A stretch of 64,000 nt of DNA from Mesorhizobium sp. Root102 (GTDB lineage: Bacteria; Pseudomonadota; Alphaproteobacteria; Rhizobiales; Rhizobiaceae), in the NCBI RefSeq assembly GCF_001425625.1, contig NZ_LMCP01000017.1:1-64000 (forward strand), given 5' to 3'. Shown in pieces: positions 43,582 through 52,322 of this stretch; within the stretch, counting starts at the first letter, position 1; every line of letters starts with the position of its first letter. The position numbers and the translations under genes are program-made. Under the pieces are notes generated by a model. The model ran no database searches, was not told the origin of the DNA, and worked only from the letters and a program-made list of their open reading frames with translations.

Positions 43582-44354
43582 AACCCGGCTTCCTCGCCGG
43601 CGATGCTGAGCCGTGCGCCGGCCTGCGCGAGGGCGGCGGCTATGTCGCGCGGCGGCGAGCGGTCGGTGGCGAGTTCGGAAAAGCTGTCGAAGCCGCAGAC
43701 CTGGACCAGACCAAGGCGGCCGAACTTCGAGTGATCGGTGATGACGAGCGAACGCTGGCCGCGCGACAGCACCATGCGGGCGAACTCGGCCTCTTCCAGA
43801 TCATAGTCCATGACGCCCATCACCGCATCGATGGCGCCGGTGGAAATGATGGCGTGGCTGACCGAGAAGCGGCTGACGAAGTCGATCGCCGAGGCGCCGA
43901 AGGCGGCGCCGGAATCGCTGCGCAGCTCGCCGCCGGCCATGTAGACCTTGTTGCCGTTGATGGTGGCCAGCGTGCGGGCGATGTCCGACGAGTTGGTGAC
44001 GACCGTCAGGCGCCGGTGGCCGAGCAGTTCACGGGCAAGGAACGAGGTCGTCGTGCCGGTGTCGAGCATGATCGATTCCCCGTCGCGGATGGTGGCGGCG
44101 ACCATGCGGGCAATGACGCGCTTGGCGTCGGCATTCTCACGCATGCGTCGCTCGAACGGTGCTTCGCCGATCATCGACGGCAGGCCGATGGCGCCATGCA
44201 TCTTGAGGACGGAGCCGTCACCGGTGAGCGGCTTGACGTCGCGGCGCACGGTCTCGAGCGACACGCCCAGCCGGTCGGCCAGACTGGCGATTGTGACGGT
44301 GCCCTCTTCCTGCAGCAGCCGCAGGATCTCGCCATGTCGTTTCGAATGGGTCAT
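43578..44354 (-). CDS. DeoR-family transcriptional regulator (GlpR-like)
   Basis: 258 residues from the ATG at 44354; an ATG at 44375 is possible. The DeoR HTH is KRHGEILRLLQEEGTVTIASLADRLGVSLETVRRDVKPL, followed by a sugar-phosphate-type effector domain (MLDTGTTTSFLARELLGHRRLTVVTNS). It diverges from a five-gene catabolic neighbourhood starting 457 bases away, so a role in its control is plausible. DeoR effectors are generally phosphorylated metabolites, fitting the two kinase genes next to it. Confidence 0.88.
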   Translation of the reverse strand: MTHSKRHGEILRLLQEEGTVTIASLADRLGVSLETVRRDVKPLTGDGSVLKMHGAIGLPSMIGEAPFERRMRENADAKRVIARMVAATIRDGESIMLDTGTTTSFLARELLGHRRLTVVTNSSDIARTLATINGNKVYMAGGELRSDSGAAFGASAIDFVSRFSVSHAIISTGAIDAVMGVMDYDLEEAEFARMVLSRGQRSLVITDHSKFGRLGLVQVCGFDSFSELATDRSPPRDIAAALAQAGARLSIAGEEAGF

Positions 44355-44811
44355 TGGGGTCGTTTCCGGTCGCATCGTCGCTTAAATGACCGTTTCTAAG
44401 CCAAATCTGCTGGGTATTACAAGAAAACTCGAAAGAATTCGGTCATAAAGGCAGAAAATGCCACAGAATCCCGTTGACATCAGGCATTGCGCGGCGTGAC
44501 ACTGATCTGGTGACAGGCTCGGACTGCCACGGGAGAACGATGGCAGAGCCGTATCCAAACTTGCGTGCCAAAAGGTCTGGAAACTGTCTGGCGCAAGGGC
44601 GAGGGAATTTTTCGAATCCGCGGGGGCGGATGCCGGCCTCGAAGAGCCCGGCACATGGGACTCGTCGGTGCGGCGCCGGATACCGATCCTGGATGCCGCG
44701 CCGACGAGGTTTTCTCCAAAACGAGCATTCGTCGAAACGGCACGCTCTCTCTGCCGTGCCGCCCGGTCGATGCCGTGTCCGACAAGAGACCAATCGCCAG
44801 GTGTCCAACCC
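44355..44811. promoter_or_regulatory. Divergent intergenic region between DeoR gene and kinase operon
   Basis: A 457-base gap containing the divergent promoters. A TTGACA at 44474-44479 is -35-like, but no convincing -10 follows. An open frame in phase with the downstream kinase extends up to 44668 but its residues are non-homologous. No RNA gene or small CDS is supported. Confidence 0.45.
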
Positions 44812-45699
44812 ATGACCGCCGAAGACCGCATCCGCGCCCTGCCCTGTTGGACCGGCAGCATCGAGATCGCACCGCTGCCCGGAGGCTTGAGCAACGCCAA
44901 CTATGTCGTCAAGGACGCTGCCGGCAAACATGTCGTGCGCTTCGGCAAGGACTATCCGTTCCACCATGTCTTTCGCGAGCGCGAGGTGATGACGGCGCGG
45001 GCGGCGCATGCCGCCGGTTTCGCGCCAGCCGTCCGCCATGCCGAACCGGGCATCCTGGTGACGGAGTTTCTCGGCGCCAAGACCTATCTCGCCGAGGACG
45101 TGCGCGCCAATCTCGGCCGCGTCGCGGCCCTGATGCGCGCCTTCCACCGGGAGATGCCCAATCACGTCTCCGGCGCCGGCTTCATGTTCTGGGCGTTCCA
45201 TGTCATCCGCGACTATGCGCGCACGCTTGAAGAAGGCGGCAGCCGCAAGCGCAGCGACTTGCCGCGCCTGCTGACGCTGGCCGACGAACTGGAGCGCGCG
45301 CAGAAACTGCTGCCGATAGTCTTTGGCCACAATGATCTTTTGCCGGCCAATATTCTCGACGACGGCAACAGGCTGTGGCTGATCGACTTCGAATATGCCG
45401 GCTTCAACACGGCGATGTTCGACCTCGCCGGCGTCGCCTCCAACGCCGGCATGAGCGACGAGGAATCCTTCGCCTTCCTGACCGCCTATTTCATGAAGGA
45501 ACCGGATGAGGCGATCCGCCGTTCGCACGCGGCCATGCAATGCGCCTCGCTGCTGCGCGAGGCGATGTGGAGCATGGTGTCCGAGCTCTATCTCGACGCA
45601 CCCGGCATCGATTACGTCGCCTACACCGAGGAAAACCTGACGCGGCTCGAAGGCGCGCTGGAAAACTACAGAACGAAGTACGGGATACAAAAATCATGA
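44812..45699 (+). CDS. Choline/ethanolamine-kinase-like phosphotransferase, first copy
   Basis: 295 residues of the APH / choline kinase superfamily. The nucleotide loop is PLPGGLSNANYVV, the catalytic loop is FGHNDLLPANIL (HND, then Asn) and the metal Asp is in LIDFEYAGFN. The DeoR gene diverges from it. Its stop overlaps the start of the FAD/GcvT dehydrogenase (ATGA at 45696-45699). Choline or methylated ethanolamine is the best guess for substrate; antibiotic resistance is unlikely. Confidence 0.87.
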   Translation: MTAEDRIRALPCWTGSIEIAPLPGGLSNANYVVKDAAGKHVVRFGKDYPFHHVFREREVMTARAAHAAGFAPAVRHAEPGILVTEFLGAKTYLAEDVRANLGRVAALMRAFHREMPNHVSGAGFMFWAFHVIRDYARTLEEGGSRKRSDLPRLLTLADELERAQKLLPIVFGHNDLLPANILDDGNRLWLIDFEYAGFNTAMFDLAGVASNAGMSDEESFAFLTAYFMKEPDEAIRRSHAAMQCASLLREAMWSMVSELYLDAPGIDYVAYTEENLTRLEGALENYRTKYGIQKS

Positions 45700-48149
45700 C
45701 ATTGCCGAGCCAGGCCGCCATCGTCGTCATCGGCGGTGGCATCATCGGCTGTTCGACAGCCTATCATCTGGCGCGCGACCACAAGGCCGACGTGGTGCTG
45801 CTTGAGCAGGGCAAGTTGACCTCGGGCTCGACCTGGCATGCCGCCGGCCTTGTCGGGCAATTGCGCTCATCGGCCTCGATCACCCGCGTGCTGAAATACT
45901 CCGTCGACCTCTACAAGGGACTTGAGGCCGAGACCGGCCTCGCCACCGGCTGGAAGATGACCGGCTGCCTCAGGCTCGCGACCAATGCCGACCGCTGGAC
46001 CGAGTACAAAAGGCTGGCGACGACGGCGAAAAGCTTCGGCATGGACATGCATTTGCTGTCGCCGGCGGAAGTCAAGGCAATGTGGCCACTGCTGGAGACC
46101 GGCGATCTTGTCGGCGCCTCCTGGCTGCCGACCGACGGCCAGGCGAGCCCCTCCGACATCACGCAGTCATTGGCCAAGGGCGCGCGCATGCATGGCGCCA
46201 AACTGTTCGAGGATGTCCGTGTCGCCGGCTTCGAGATGAAGGATGGCCGCATCACGGTGGTGAAGACCAGCAAGGGCGACATCGCTTGCGACAAGGTGGT
46301 CAACTGCGCCGGCCAATGGGCGCGGCAGGTCGGGGCTATGGCCGGCATCAACGTGCCGCTGCAGCCGGTGAAGCACCAGTACATCATCACCGAGAAGATC
46401 GACGGACTGGCGACCGACGCGCCGACCATCCGCGACCCGGACCGGCGCACCTATTTCAAGGAAGAGGTCGGCGGGCTGGTGATGGGCGGCTACGAGCCGA
46501 ACCCGCAGGCCTGGACGACTGATCTCCCCGGGGGCGACGTACCCAATGATTGGGAGTTCCGGCTGTTCGACGACGACTACGACCATTTCGAGCAGCACAT
46601 GATGCAAGCGATCGCGCGTGTGCCGGCGCTGGAAACCGTCGGCGTCAAGCAGATGATCAACGGGCCGGAGAGCTTCACGCCGGACGGCAATTTCATCCTC
46701 GGCACGGCGCCTGAATGCGCCAACATGTTCGTCGGCGCCGGTTTCAACGCCTTCGGCATCGCCTCGGGTGGCGGCGCCGGCTGGGTGCTGGCGCAGTGGG
46801 TGGTCGATGGCGAGGCGCCGCTCGACCTGTGGGTGGTCGACATCAGGCGCTTCTCCAACCTGCACCGCGACCGGCAGTGGGTCCGCGACCGTACGCTGGA
46901 GGCCTATGGCAAGCACTATTCGATCGGCTTCCCGCATGAGGAGTATGCCAGCGGGCGACCGCGCATCGTCTCGCCGCTCTACGACAGGCTGAAACAACAG
47001 CGCGCGGTGTTCGGCTCGAAGCTCGGCTGGGAGCGGCCGAACTGGTTCGCGCCGGAAGGCGTCGAGCCGCAGGATATCTATTCGATGGGCCGGCAGAACT
47101 GGTTCGCGGCGGTCGGCGACGAACACCGCCATGTGCGCGAAAAGGTCGGCATCTTCGATCAATCCTCCTTCGCCAAATACGAACTGAGCGGGCCCGACGC
47201 GCTGAAGGCGCTGGACTGGATCTGCGCCAACGACGTCGGCAAGCCGGTCGGCCGGCTGACCTACACGCAGCTTCTCAACACGCGCGGCGGCATCGAGGCC
47301 GATCTGACGGTGGCGCGGCTGGCCGAAGAGACATTCTACATCGTCACCGGCACAGGCTTCCGCACGCATGATTCCTCGTGGATCAGCGACCATATCGGCG
47401 AAGGACTCAATGCCAGACTTGTCGATGTCACCGAGGACTTCGGCACGCTGTCGCTGATGGGTCCTCGGGCGCGCGACGTGCTTTCGGCGGTGACCGACGC
47501 GGACGTGTCGAACGCGGCATTCCCATTCGGCCACGTGCGTGAGATTGCCATCGCCGGCCACACAATTCGGGCGCTGCGCGTTACCTATGTCGGCGAGCTC
47601 GGCTGGGAACTGCATGTGCCGATCGCGGCCACCGGCGAAGTCTTCGACGCGCTGATGGCGGCAGGCAAGGAGCATGATATCCGCCCTGTCGGCTACCGGG
47701 CACTGGAATCGCTGCGGATGGAAAAGGGCTATCGCGCCTGGGGGTCCGATATCACGCCCAACGACACGCCGCAGGAAGCCGGGCTCGGCTGGGCGGTCAA
47801 GCTGCGCAAGAACACGGATTTCATTGGACGGCGCGCGCTCGAGACGGCCAGCAGCACGGCATTGAAGAAGCGCTTTGCCGGCTTCACGGTCGACGATCCC
47901 GAGATCGTGCTGCTCGGCCGCGAAACCATCCTGCGCAATGGCGAGCCTGTCGGTTATCTCACCAGCGGCGGTTATGGCTACACGGTGGGCCGGAACATCG
48001 GCTACGGCTATGTGCGCAACGCCGACGGGGTGAGCGACGATTTCCTCGCCTCGGGCGACTATGAACTGGTGGTCGCGATGGAACGAACACCGGCCAAGAT
48101 CCATCTCGAGCCGATGTACGACCCGGCAGCGGAGAGAGTAAAAGCCTAG
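45696..48149 (+). CDS. Dimethylglycine/sarcosine dehydrogenase-like protein (FAD plus GcvT domains)
   Basis: 817 residues. The N-terminal DAO-type FAD domain has VVIGGGIIGCSTAYHL and the covalent-flavin His in GSTWHAAGL (His48). From about residue 430 an FAO-like segment leads to a C-terminal GcvT folate-binding domain (LTYTQLLNTRGGIEADLTVARL, GELGWELHVP). It would oxidise an N-methyl group and pass the one-carbon unit to tetrahydrofolate. The start overlaps the upstream kinase by ATGA. The upstream kinases suggest a substrate derived from choline or another N-methylated amine; dimethylglycine or sarcosine themselves are the alternatives. Confidence 0.9.
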   Translation: MTLPSQAAIVVIGGGIIGCSTAYHLARDHKADVVLLEQGKLTSGSTWHAAGLVGQLRSSASITRVLKYSVDLYKGLEAETGLATGWKMTGCLRLATNADRWTEYKRLATTAKSFGMDMHLLSPAEVKAMWPLLETGDLVGASWLPTDGQASPSDITQSLAKGARMHGAKLFEDVRVAGFEMKDGRITVVKTSKGDIACDKVVNCAGQWARQVGAMAGINVPLQPVKHQYIITEKIDGLATDAPTIRDPDRRTYFKEEVGGLVMGGYEPNPQAWTTDLPGGDVPNDWEFRLFDDDYDHFEQHMMQAIARVPALETVGVKQMINGPESFTPDGNFILGTAPECANMFVGAGFNAFGIASGGGAGWVLAQWVVDGEAPLDLWVVDIRRFSNLHRDRQWVRDRTLEAYGKHYSIGFPHEEYASGRPRIVSPLYDRLKQQRAVFGSKLGWERPNWFAPEGVEPQDIYSMGRQNWFAAVGDEHRHVREKVGIFDQSSFAKYELSGPDALKALDWICANDVGKPVGRLTYTQLLNTRGGIEADLTVARLAEETFYIVTGTGFRTHDSSWISDHIGEGLNARLVDVTEDFGTLSLMGPRARDVLSAVTDADVSNAAFPFGHVREIAIAGHTIRALRVTYVGELGWELHVPIAATGEVFDALMAAGKEHDIRPVGYRALESLRMEKGYRAWGSDITPNDTPQEAGLGWAVKLRKNTDFIGRRALETASSTALKKRFAGFTVDDPEIVLLGRETILRNGEPVGYLTSGGYGYTVGRNIGYGYVRNADGVSDDFLASGDYELVVAMERTPAKIHLEPMYDPAAERVKA

Positions 48150-48778
48150 TTCACCCGCAGGGCCAGACCGCGGCTAGGGACGGTGTCGGCCTCGCCCGGC
48201 ATCGAGACGTAAGGACGCGTTTCCTCGACGCGGGTGACGAGGCCTCGCGCTTCTAGCTCAGTGATGCGCGCGGCAAAGCCCTGATCCCACAGCGTATTCT
48301 TGACCGTCAGCACGATCACTCCGCCCGGCCGGCAGATGCGGATCAGCTCGTCCAGCCCCTCGACTCCGACATGACCCGAGGTGAAGACGCCAGCCGAGAT
48401 CACTCCGGCATAAGCATCGTCGGCAAAGGGCAGATGACCGCCCAGCGCCAGGCAATGCAGTGCCGAATAGACGTCCTTGCGTGCGGCCTGGGCCAGCATG
48501 CCTTCAGAAATGTCGAGCGCCTCGACCTGGGGATAGCCGGCAATATTCAACCATTCGCCGATCAGCCCGGTGCCGGCCCCGGCATCGAGCAGCGGTGCCG
48601 CGCCGCGCGGCAGATGGCGGGCCAGCAGTGCGAGGCAGATTGTTGGGTGGCGATAGCCGGCAGCCGACATGTCGGCGTCATAGGTCTCCGACCAGCGGTC
48701 ATAGAGTGCGGCGACTTCCTCTGGCCGCTTCGCTGCATAGGCAGCGCCAAGCGCGCCCTGATGTTTGCTGTCCGCCAC
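48146..48778 (-). CDS. Class I SAM-dependent methyltransferase (WBSCR27-like)
   Basis: 210 residues from a GTG start at 48778. Motif I is LLDAGAGTGLIGEWL, preceded by LYDRWSETYDADMSAAGY, and followed by EALDISEGML and ICRPGGVIVLTVKN. A close resemblance to the WBSCR27/METTL27 family is visible, and a small-molecule substrate is likely. It is convergent with the FAD/GcvT gene, whose stop codon it overlaps by four bases. A longer frame runs to 48919. Confidence 0.83.
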   Translation of the reverse strand: MADSKHQGALGAAYAAKRPEEVAALYDRWSETYDADMSAAGYRHPTICLALLARHLPRGAAPLLDAGAGTGLIGEWLNIAGYPQVEALDISEGMLAQAARKDVYSALHCLALGGHLPFADDAYAGVISAGVFTSGHVGVEGLDELIRICRPGGVIVLTVKNTLWDQGFAARITELEARGLVTRVEETRPYVSMPGEADTVPSRGLALRVN

Positions 48779-48881
48779 TTTTGTCCTATCCGCCAATCTG
48801 TGAACCCTCAATCGGATGATAGCCAAAGCACGAAAATTGTGGAACCGTCGCTGCGACAAATAACAGCGTGGGGGCGCAGGC

Positions 48882-49784
48882 ATGGTGACGGACGAGGCGC
48901 GTGCGGCACTGGACGCCATTCCGATGCTGGCTGGCTACACCGGGCCGCTGGAACGGCTCGGTGGCCTCACCAATCTGGTCTTCAAGGCCGGCGAGTTCTG
49001 CCTGCGCATTCCCGGCAAAGGCACCGAAGAATACATCAACCGCGCCAACGAAGCGGTAGCAGCGCGCGAAGCGGCAACGGCCGGGGTCAGCCCCGAGGTG
49101 CTGCATGTCGACCCCGGCACCGGGGTCATGGTGACGCGTTTCATCGCCGGCGCCGAGACGATGTCGCCGGAAAAATTCAAGGCCCGATCTGGCAGCCCGG
49201 CACGGGCCGGCGAGGCCTTCCGCAAGCTGCACAATTCAGGCGCGGTGTTTCCTTTCCGCTTCGAACTGTTTGCGATGATCGACGACTACCTCAAGGTGCT
49301 GTCGACCAAGGATGTCGCCCTGCCCGCCGGCTATCACGACGTCGTGCGCGAGGCGGGAAGCGTGCGGTCGGCGCTGGCCGCCCATCCGCTGCCGCTGGTT
49401 GCCTGCCACTGTGATCCGCTGTGCGAAAACTTCCTCGACACCGGCGAGCGGATGTGGATCGTCGACTGGGAATATTCGGGCATGAACGATCCGCTCTGGG
49501 ACCTTGGCGACCTCTCCGTGGAAGGCAAATTCGACACGACGCAGGATGAAGAGATGATGCGCGCCTATTTCGGCGGCGAGGCCAGGCAGGCGGAGCGCGG
49601 CCGCATCGTCATCTACAAGGCGATGTGCGACCTATTGTGGACGCTGTGGGGCCTGATCCAGCTCGCCAACAACAATCCGGTCGACGATTTTCGCGCCTAT
49701 GCCGTCGGGCGGTTCGTCCGCTGCAAGGCACTGATGGAGACGCCAGAGTTTTCACGGCATCTGGCGGCCATACGTCGGGGCTGA
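48882..49784 (+). CDS. Choline-kinase-like phosphotransferase, second copy
   Basis: 300 residues. The nucleotide loop is LGGLTNLVFKAGEFCLRIPG, with the choline-kinase-type element TEEYINRANE. The catalytic loop is CHCDPLCENFL and the metal Asp is in IVDWEYSGMND. It diverges from the first copy in sequence (different loop and C-terminus), so the two are unlikely to be redundant. It starts 103 bases from a divergent methyltransferase gene and ends just before an EamA transporter gene transcribed the other way. Confidence 0.87.
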   Translation: MVTDEARAALDAIPMLAGYTGPLERLGGLTNLVFKAGEFCLRIPGKGTEEYINRANEAVAAREAATAGVSPEVLHVDPGTGVMVTRFIAGAETMSPEKFKARSGSPARAGEAFRKLHNSGAVFPFRFELFAMIDDYLKVLSTKDVALPAGYHDVVREAGSVRSALAAHPLPLVACHCDPLCENFLDTGERMWIVDWEYSGMNDPLWDLGDLSVEGKFDTTQDEEMMRAYFGGEARQAERGRIVIYKAMCDLLWTLWGLIQLANNNPVDDFRAYAVGRFVRCKALMETPEFSRHLAAIRRG

Positions 49785-49791
49785 GCCTGGA

Positions 49792-50715
49792 CTAATTCAC
49801 GCCCTTCGGCACGTTCTCCGGCGGCACGGTGGTCTCGACCACTTTCTGGCGGTGGAAGATGAACAGACCGGCCAGGACGACGATGCCCGAGCCGATCAGG
49901 ATGCGCGGACCGGGAACGTCGCCGAAGAACACCAGTCCGAACACCACCGCCCACAGCAGCAGCGTGTAGTGCAGCGGCGCCAGCGTCGAGGCTGGCGCCA
50001 GCTTGAGTGCCCTGGTGATCATCAGATGCGCGCCGCAGGAGACGATGCCGAGCAGCAGCATGGCGCCAAAGTCGAGCGCCGAGGGCGTCTGCCAGGCGCC
50101 GATGGTCAGCACACCGCCGACCATCAGCGTGCCGATGGTCTGCCATGTCACCAGATTGGTGTCGCTGGTGCCGCGCAGCCGGCGGTTGAGGATGATGGCG
50201 AAGGCGAAGGAGATGCTGCCCACCAGCGCAAAGCCCGATGACAGCGAGAACGCCGCCGAGGAGGGTTTGAGCATGATCAGCACGCCGCAGAAGCCGAGCA
50301 GGATCGCCATCCAGCGGCGCCAGCCGACCTTTTCGCCAAGCAAAAGGTGCGAGAGTGCCGCGACGTAGATCGGCCCGGCCATGTAGAAACTCATCACATC
50401 AGCAAGCGGCAGATAGACCACCGCGGCATAGAAGAGCGCGGTGTCGAGCGTGGTCATCACAACGCGCAGCAACTGCAGTTCCAGGCGTTCCATGCGAAAC
50501 AGCTTGGCCGTGCCCTGATGGGCGATCATCGGGCCAAGCACGAAGAAGGCGCCGATTGACCGGATCAGCACCACCTGGCCGACGGAGAAGCTGGCGACCA
50601 GCCACTTGCCCATGGCGTCGTTCAGCGCAAACAGGAAGTCGCCGGCCAGCATCAGCAGAATGCCGGCCAAAAGCACGTTCCTGATCACCGAATTCTGTGC
50701 CACGGGCTGCGTCAT
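49792..50715 (-). CDS. EamA/DMT-superfamily transporter
   Basis: 307 residues, ten predicted membrane helices from two EamA repeats (for example GDFLFALNDAMGKWLVA and, in the second half, GSISFAFAIILNRRLRG). The C-terminus is short and basic (FIFHRQKVVET). Substrates of the family range from amino acids to riboflavin. It may export or import the compound handled by the adjacent kinases; there is no direct evidence. Confidence 0.88.
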   Translation of the reverse strand: MTQPVAQNSVIRNVLLAGILLMLAGDFLFALNDAMGKWLVASFSVGQVVLIRSIGAFFVLGPMIAHQGTAKLFRMERLELQLLRVVMTTLDTALFYAAVVYLPLADVMSFYMAGPIYVAALSHLLLGEKVGWRRWMAILLGFCGVLIMLKPSSAAFSLSSGFALVGSISFAFAIILNRRLRGTSDTNLVTWQTIGTLMVGGVLTIGAWQTPSALDFGAMLLLGIVSCGAHLMITRALKLAPASTLAPLHYTLLLWAVVFGLVFFGDVPGPRILIGSGIVVLAGLFIFHRQKVVETTVPPENVPKGVN

Positions 50716-50731
50716 GCCGGTCCCGATTCCT

Positions 50732-50789
50732 CTTTGTTTTGACGCAATTCCGGACGGAAAACCGTTTCACACTTTTCCTGGAATTGCTG
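50732..50789. repeat. Rhizobial interspersed repeat, copy 2
   Basis: Contains TTTGTTTTGACGCAATTCC, then GGACGGAAAACCGTTTCACA and TTTTCCTGGAATTGCT. The arms GCAATTCC (50744-50751) and GGAATTGC (50780-50787) are inverted. It matches copy 1 at 42088-42168 over most of its length. Confidence 0.75.
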
Positions 50790-50872
50790 TAGCCGCGTCG
50801 TAGACGGAAGCGGCGGCTTTGACGAGGAGAATTCGGGCAATGGGTAAGACCAGCGCCGGGAATCGGCTGTGT

Positions 50873-52153
50873 CTAGGCGGATATGTGCCGCCGATTCACC
50901 ATTCCCGGCCTTCCATCGATCGAAAGCCTGGTCTCCTGCTTCGTCCGCTCTGCCACCACCTTGCCCCTGGCGATGACGCACAGGCGCTCGGCGCGCAGGC
51001 GCAAGGCCTCGACCGGATTGCCGGCGTCGAGGACGACAAGGCTGGCGCGCTTGCCGGCCGCGAGGCCGAGATGATCAAGGCCCATGATCGCGGCATTGAC
51101 GTTGGTGACCATGTCGAAGCAGCGCGCCATATCGGCCGGGCTCGACATTTGCGCTACATGCAGGCCCATGAAGGCGACGTCGAGCATGTCGGCGGTGCCC
51201 AGCGAATACCAGGGATCGAGCACGCAATCCTGGCCCCAGCCGACGCGAATGCCGAGCGCCAGCATCTCCTTGACCCGGGTCAGGCCGCGGCGCTTCGGGA
51301 AGGTGTCGTGGCGGCCTTGCAGCATGATGTTGATCAGCGGATTGGGAATGACTGAGACTCCCGCCTCGGCGATCAGAGGCAGCAGCTTCGAGACATAGTA
51401 ATTGTCCATCGAATGCATCGAGGTGAGGTGCGAGCCGGCGACCTTGCCGTACAGCCCGAGGCGCTGCGTCTCATAGGCAAGCTGCTCGATGTGACGCGAC
51501 AGCGGATCATCGGTCTCGTCGCAATGCAGGTCGACCATCAGGCCGCGCCTGGCCGCGATCTCGCACAGCTCCGTTACCGAGCGCGTGCCGTCGGCCATGG
51601 TGCGCTCGAAATGCGGGATGCCGCCGACAATATCGACGCCCATGTCCAGCGCGCGGATGGTGTTCTCCCGTGCCGTCGGCGAGCGGTAGAACCCGTCCTG
51701 CGGGAAGGCGACCAGTTGCAGATCGATGTAGGGGGCGACCATTTTCTTGACCTCGAGCAGCGCCTCGACCGCCAGCAGGCGGTCATCGCAGACATCGACA
51801 TGGGTGCGGATGGCGAGCAGGCCCATCGACACCGCCCAGTCGCAATAGGCAAGCGCGCGGTCGCGCACCGCCTCATGCGTCAAAAGCGGCTTCAGTTCGC
51901 CCCACAGTGAAATGCCTTCGAGCAGCGTGCCCGACGCGTTGATGCGCGGAATGCCGTAGGAGAGCGTCGCGTCCATGTGGAAATGCGGATCGACGAAGGG
52001 CGGCGAGACAAGATTGCCTCGGGCGTCAACCTCGGTCAGCGCGGAACCCTGCAGAATGGGCTCGATCACCGCGATCGTCTCACCGCTGATGCCGATGTCG
52101 GCAACCCTGCCATCAGGCAGTGTGCCGCCGCGAACGATAAGGTCGAAATCCAT
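50873..52153 (-). CDS. Cytosine deaminase-like amidohydrolase
   Basis: 426 residues of the amidohydrolase superfamily, CodA branch. Metal ligands fit DPHFHMD (His57, His59), LHCDETDD (His210), SHLTSMHS (His242) and GQDCVLDPWY (Asp309); the general acid is Glu213. The substrate-binding Gln region FPQDG is present. The position I recall as Asp314 of E. coli CodA is Cys310 here, so a different pyrimidine or amide may be the substrate. It lies 157 bases from the EamA transporter gene, on the same strand. Confidence 0.87.
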   Translation of the reverse strand: MDFDLIVRGGTLPDGRVADIGISGETIAVIEPILQGSALTEVDARGNLVSPPFVDPHFHMDATLSYGIPRINASGTLLEGISLWGELKPLLTHEAVRDRALAYCDWAVSMGLLAIRTHVDVCDDRLLAVEALLEVKKMVAPYIDLQLVAFPQDGFYRSPTARENTIRALDMGVDIVGGIPHFERTMADGTRSVTELCEIAARRGLMVDLHCDETDDPLSRHIEQLAYETQRLGLYGKVAGSHLTSMHSMDNYYVSKLLPLIAEAGVSVIPNPLINIMLQGRHDTFPKRRGLTRVKEMLALGIRVGWGQDCVLDPWYSLGTADMLDVAFMGLHVAQMSSPADMARCFDMVTNVNAAIMGLDHLGLAAGKRASLVVLDAGNPVEALRLRAERLCVIARGKVVAERTKQETRLSIDGRPGMVNRRHISA

Positions 52154-52322
52154 CTGTCGTCATCCCGTCAAAAGAATCATATGATGTGGCCGAAGCTGAA
52201 AATCGCATCCTGTCGATGCCGCTTGCAACAGCGGTTTGTCCGCAGCGGCCGCGGATGGTTCCATCCGGCCGCAACTCCCTCTATAAGCCGGCTTCGTTGT
52301 CCCGGCTTCAAGGATCCGCCGT

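Noticed and set aside
46167..48104. 645-codon open frame antisense to the FAD/GcvT gene
   Set aside because: Composition is Arg/His/Asp-rich shadow coding with no domain, while the sense frame is a full known protein.
44812..49784. Aminoglycoside resistance genes
   Set aside because: The phosphotransferases share the kinase fold, but their nucleotide loop, choline-kinase-like elements and catabolic context argue for amino-alcohol substrates.
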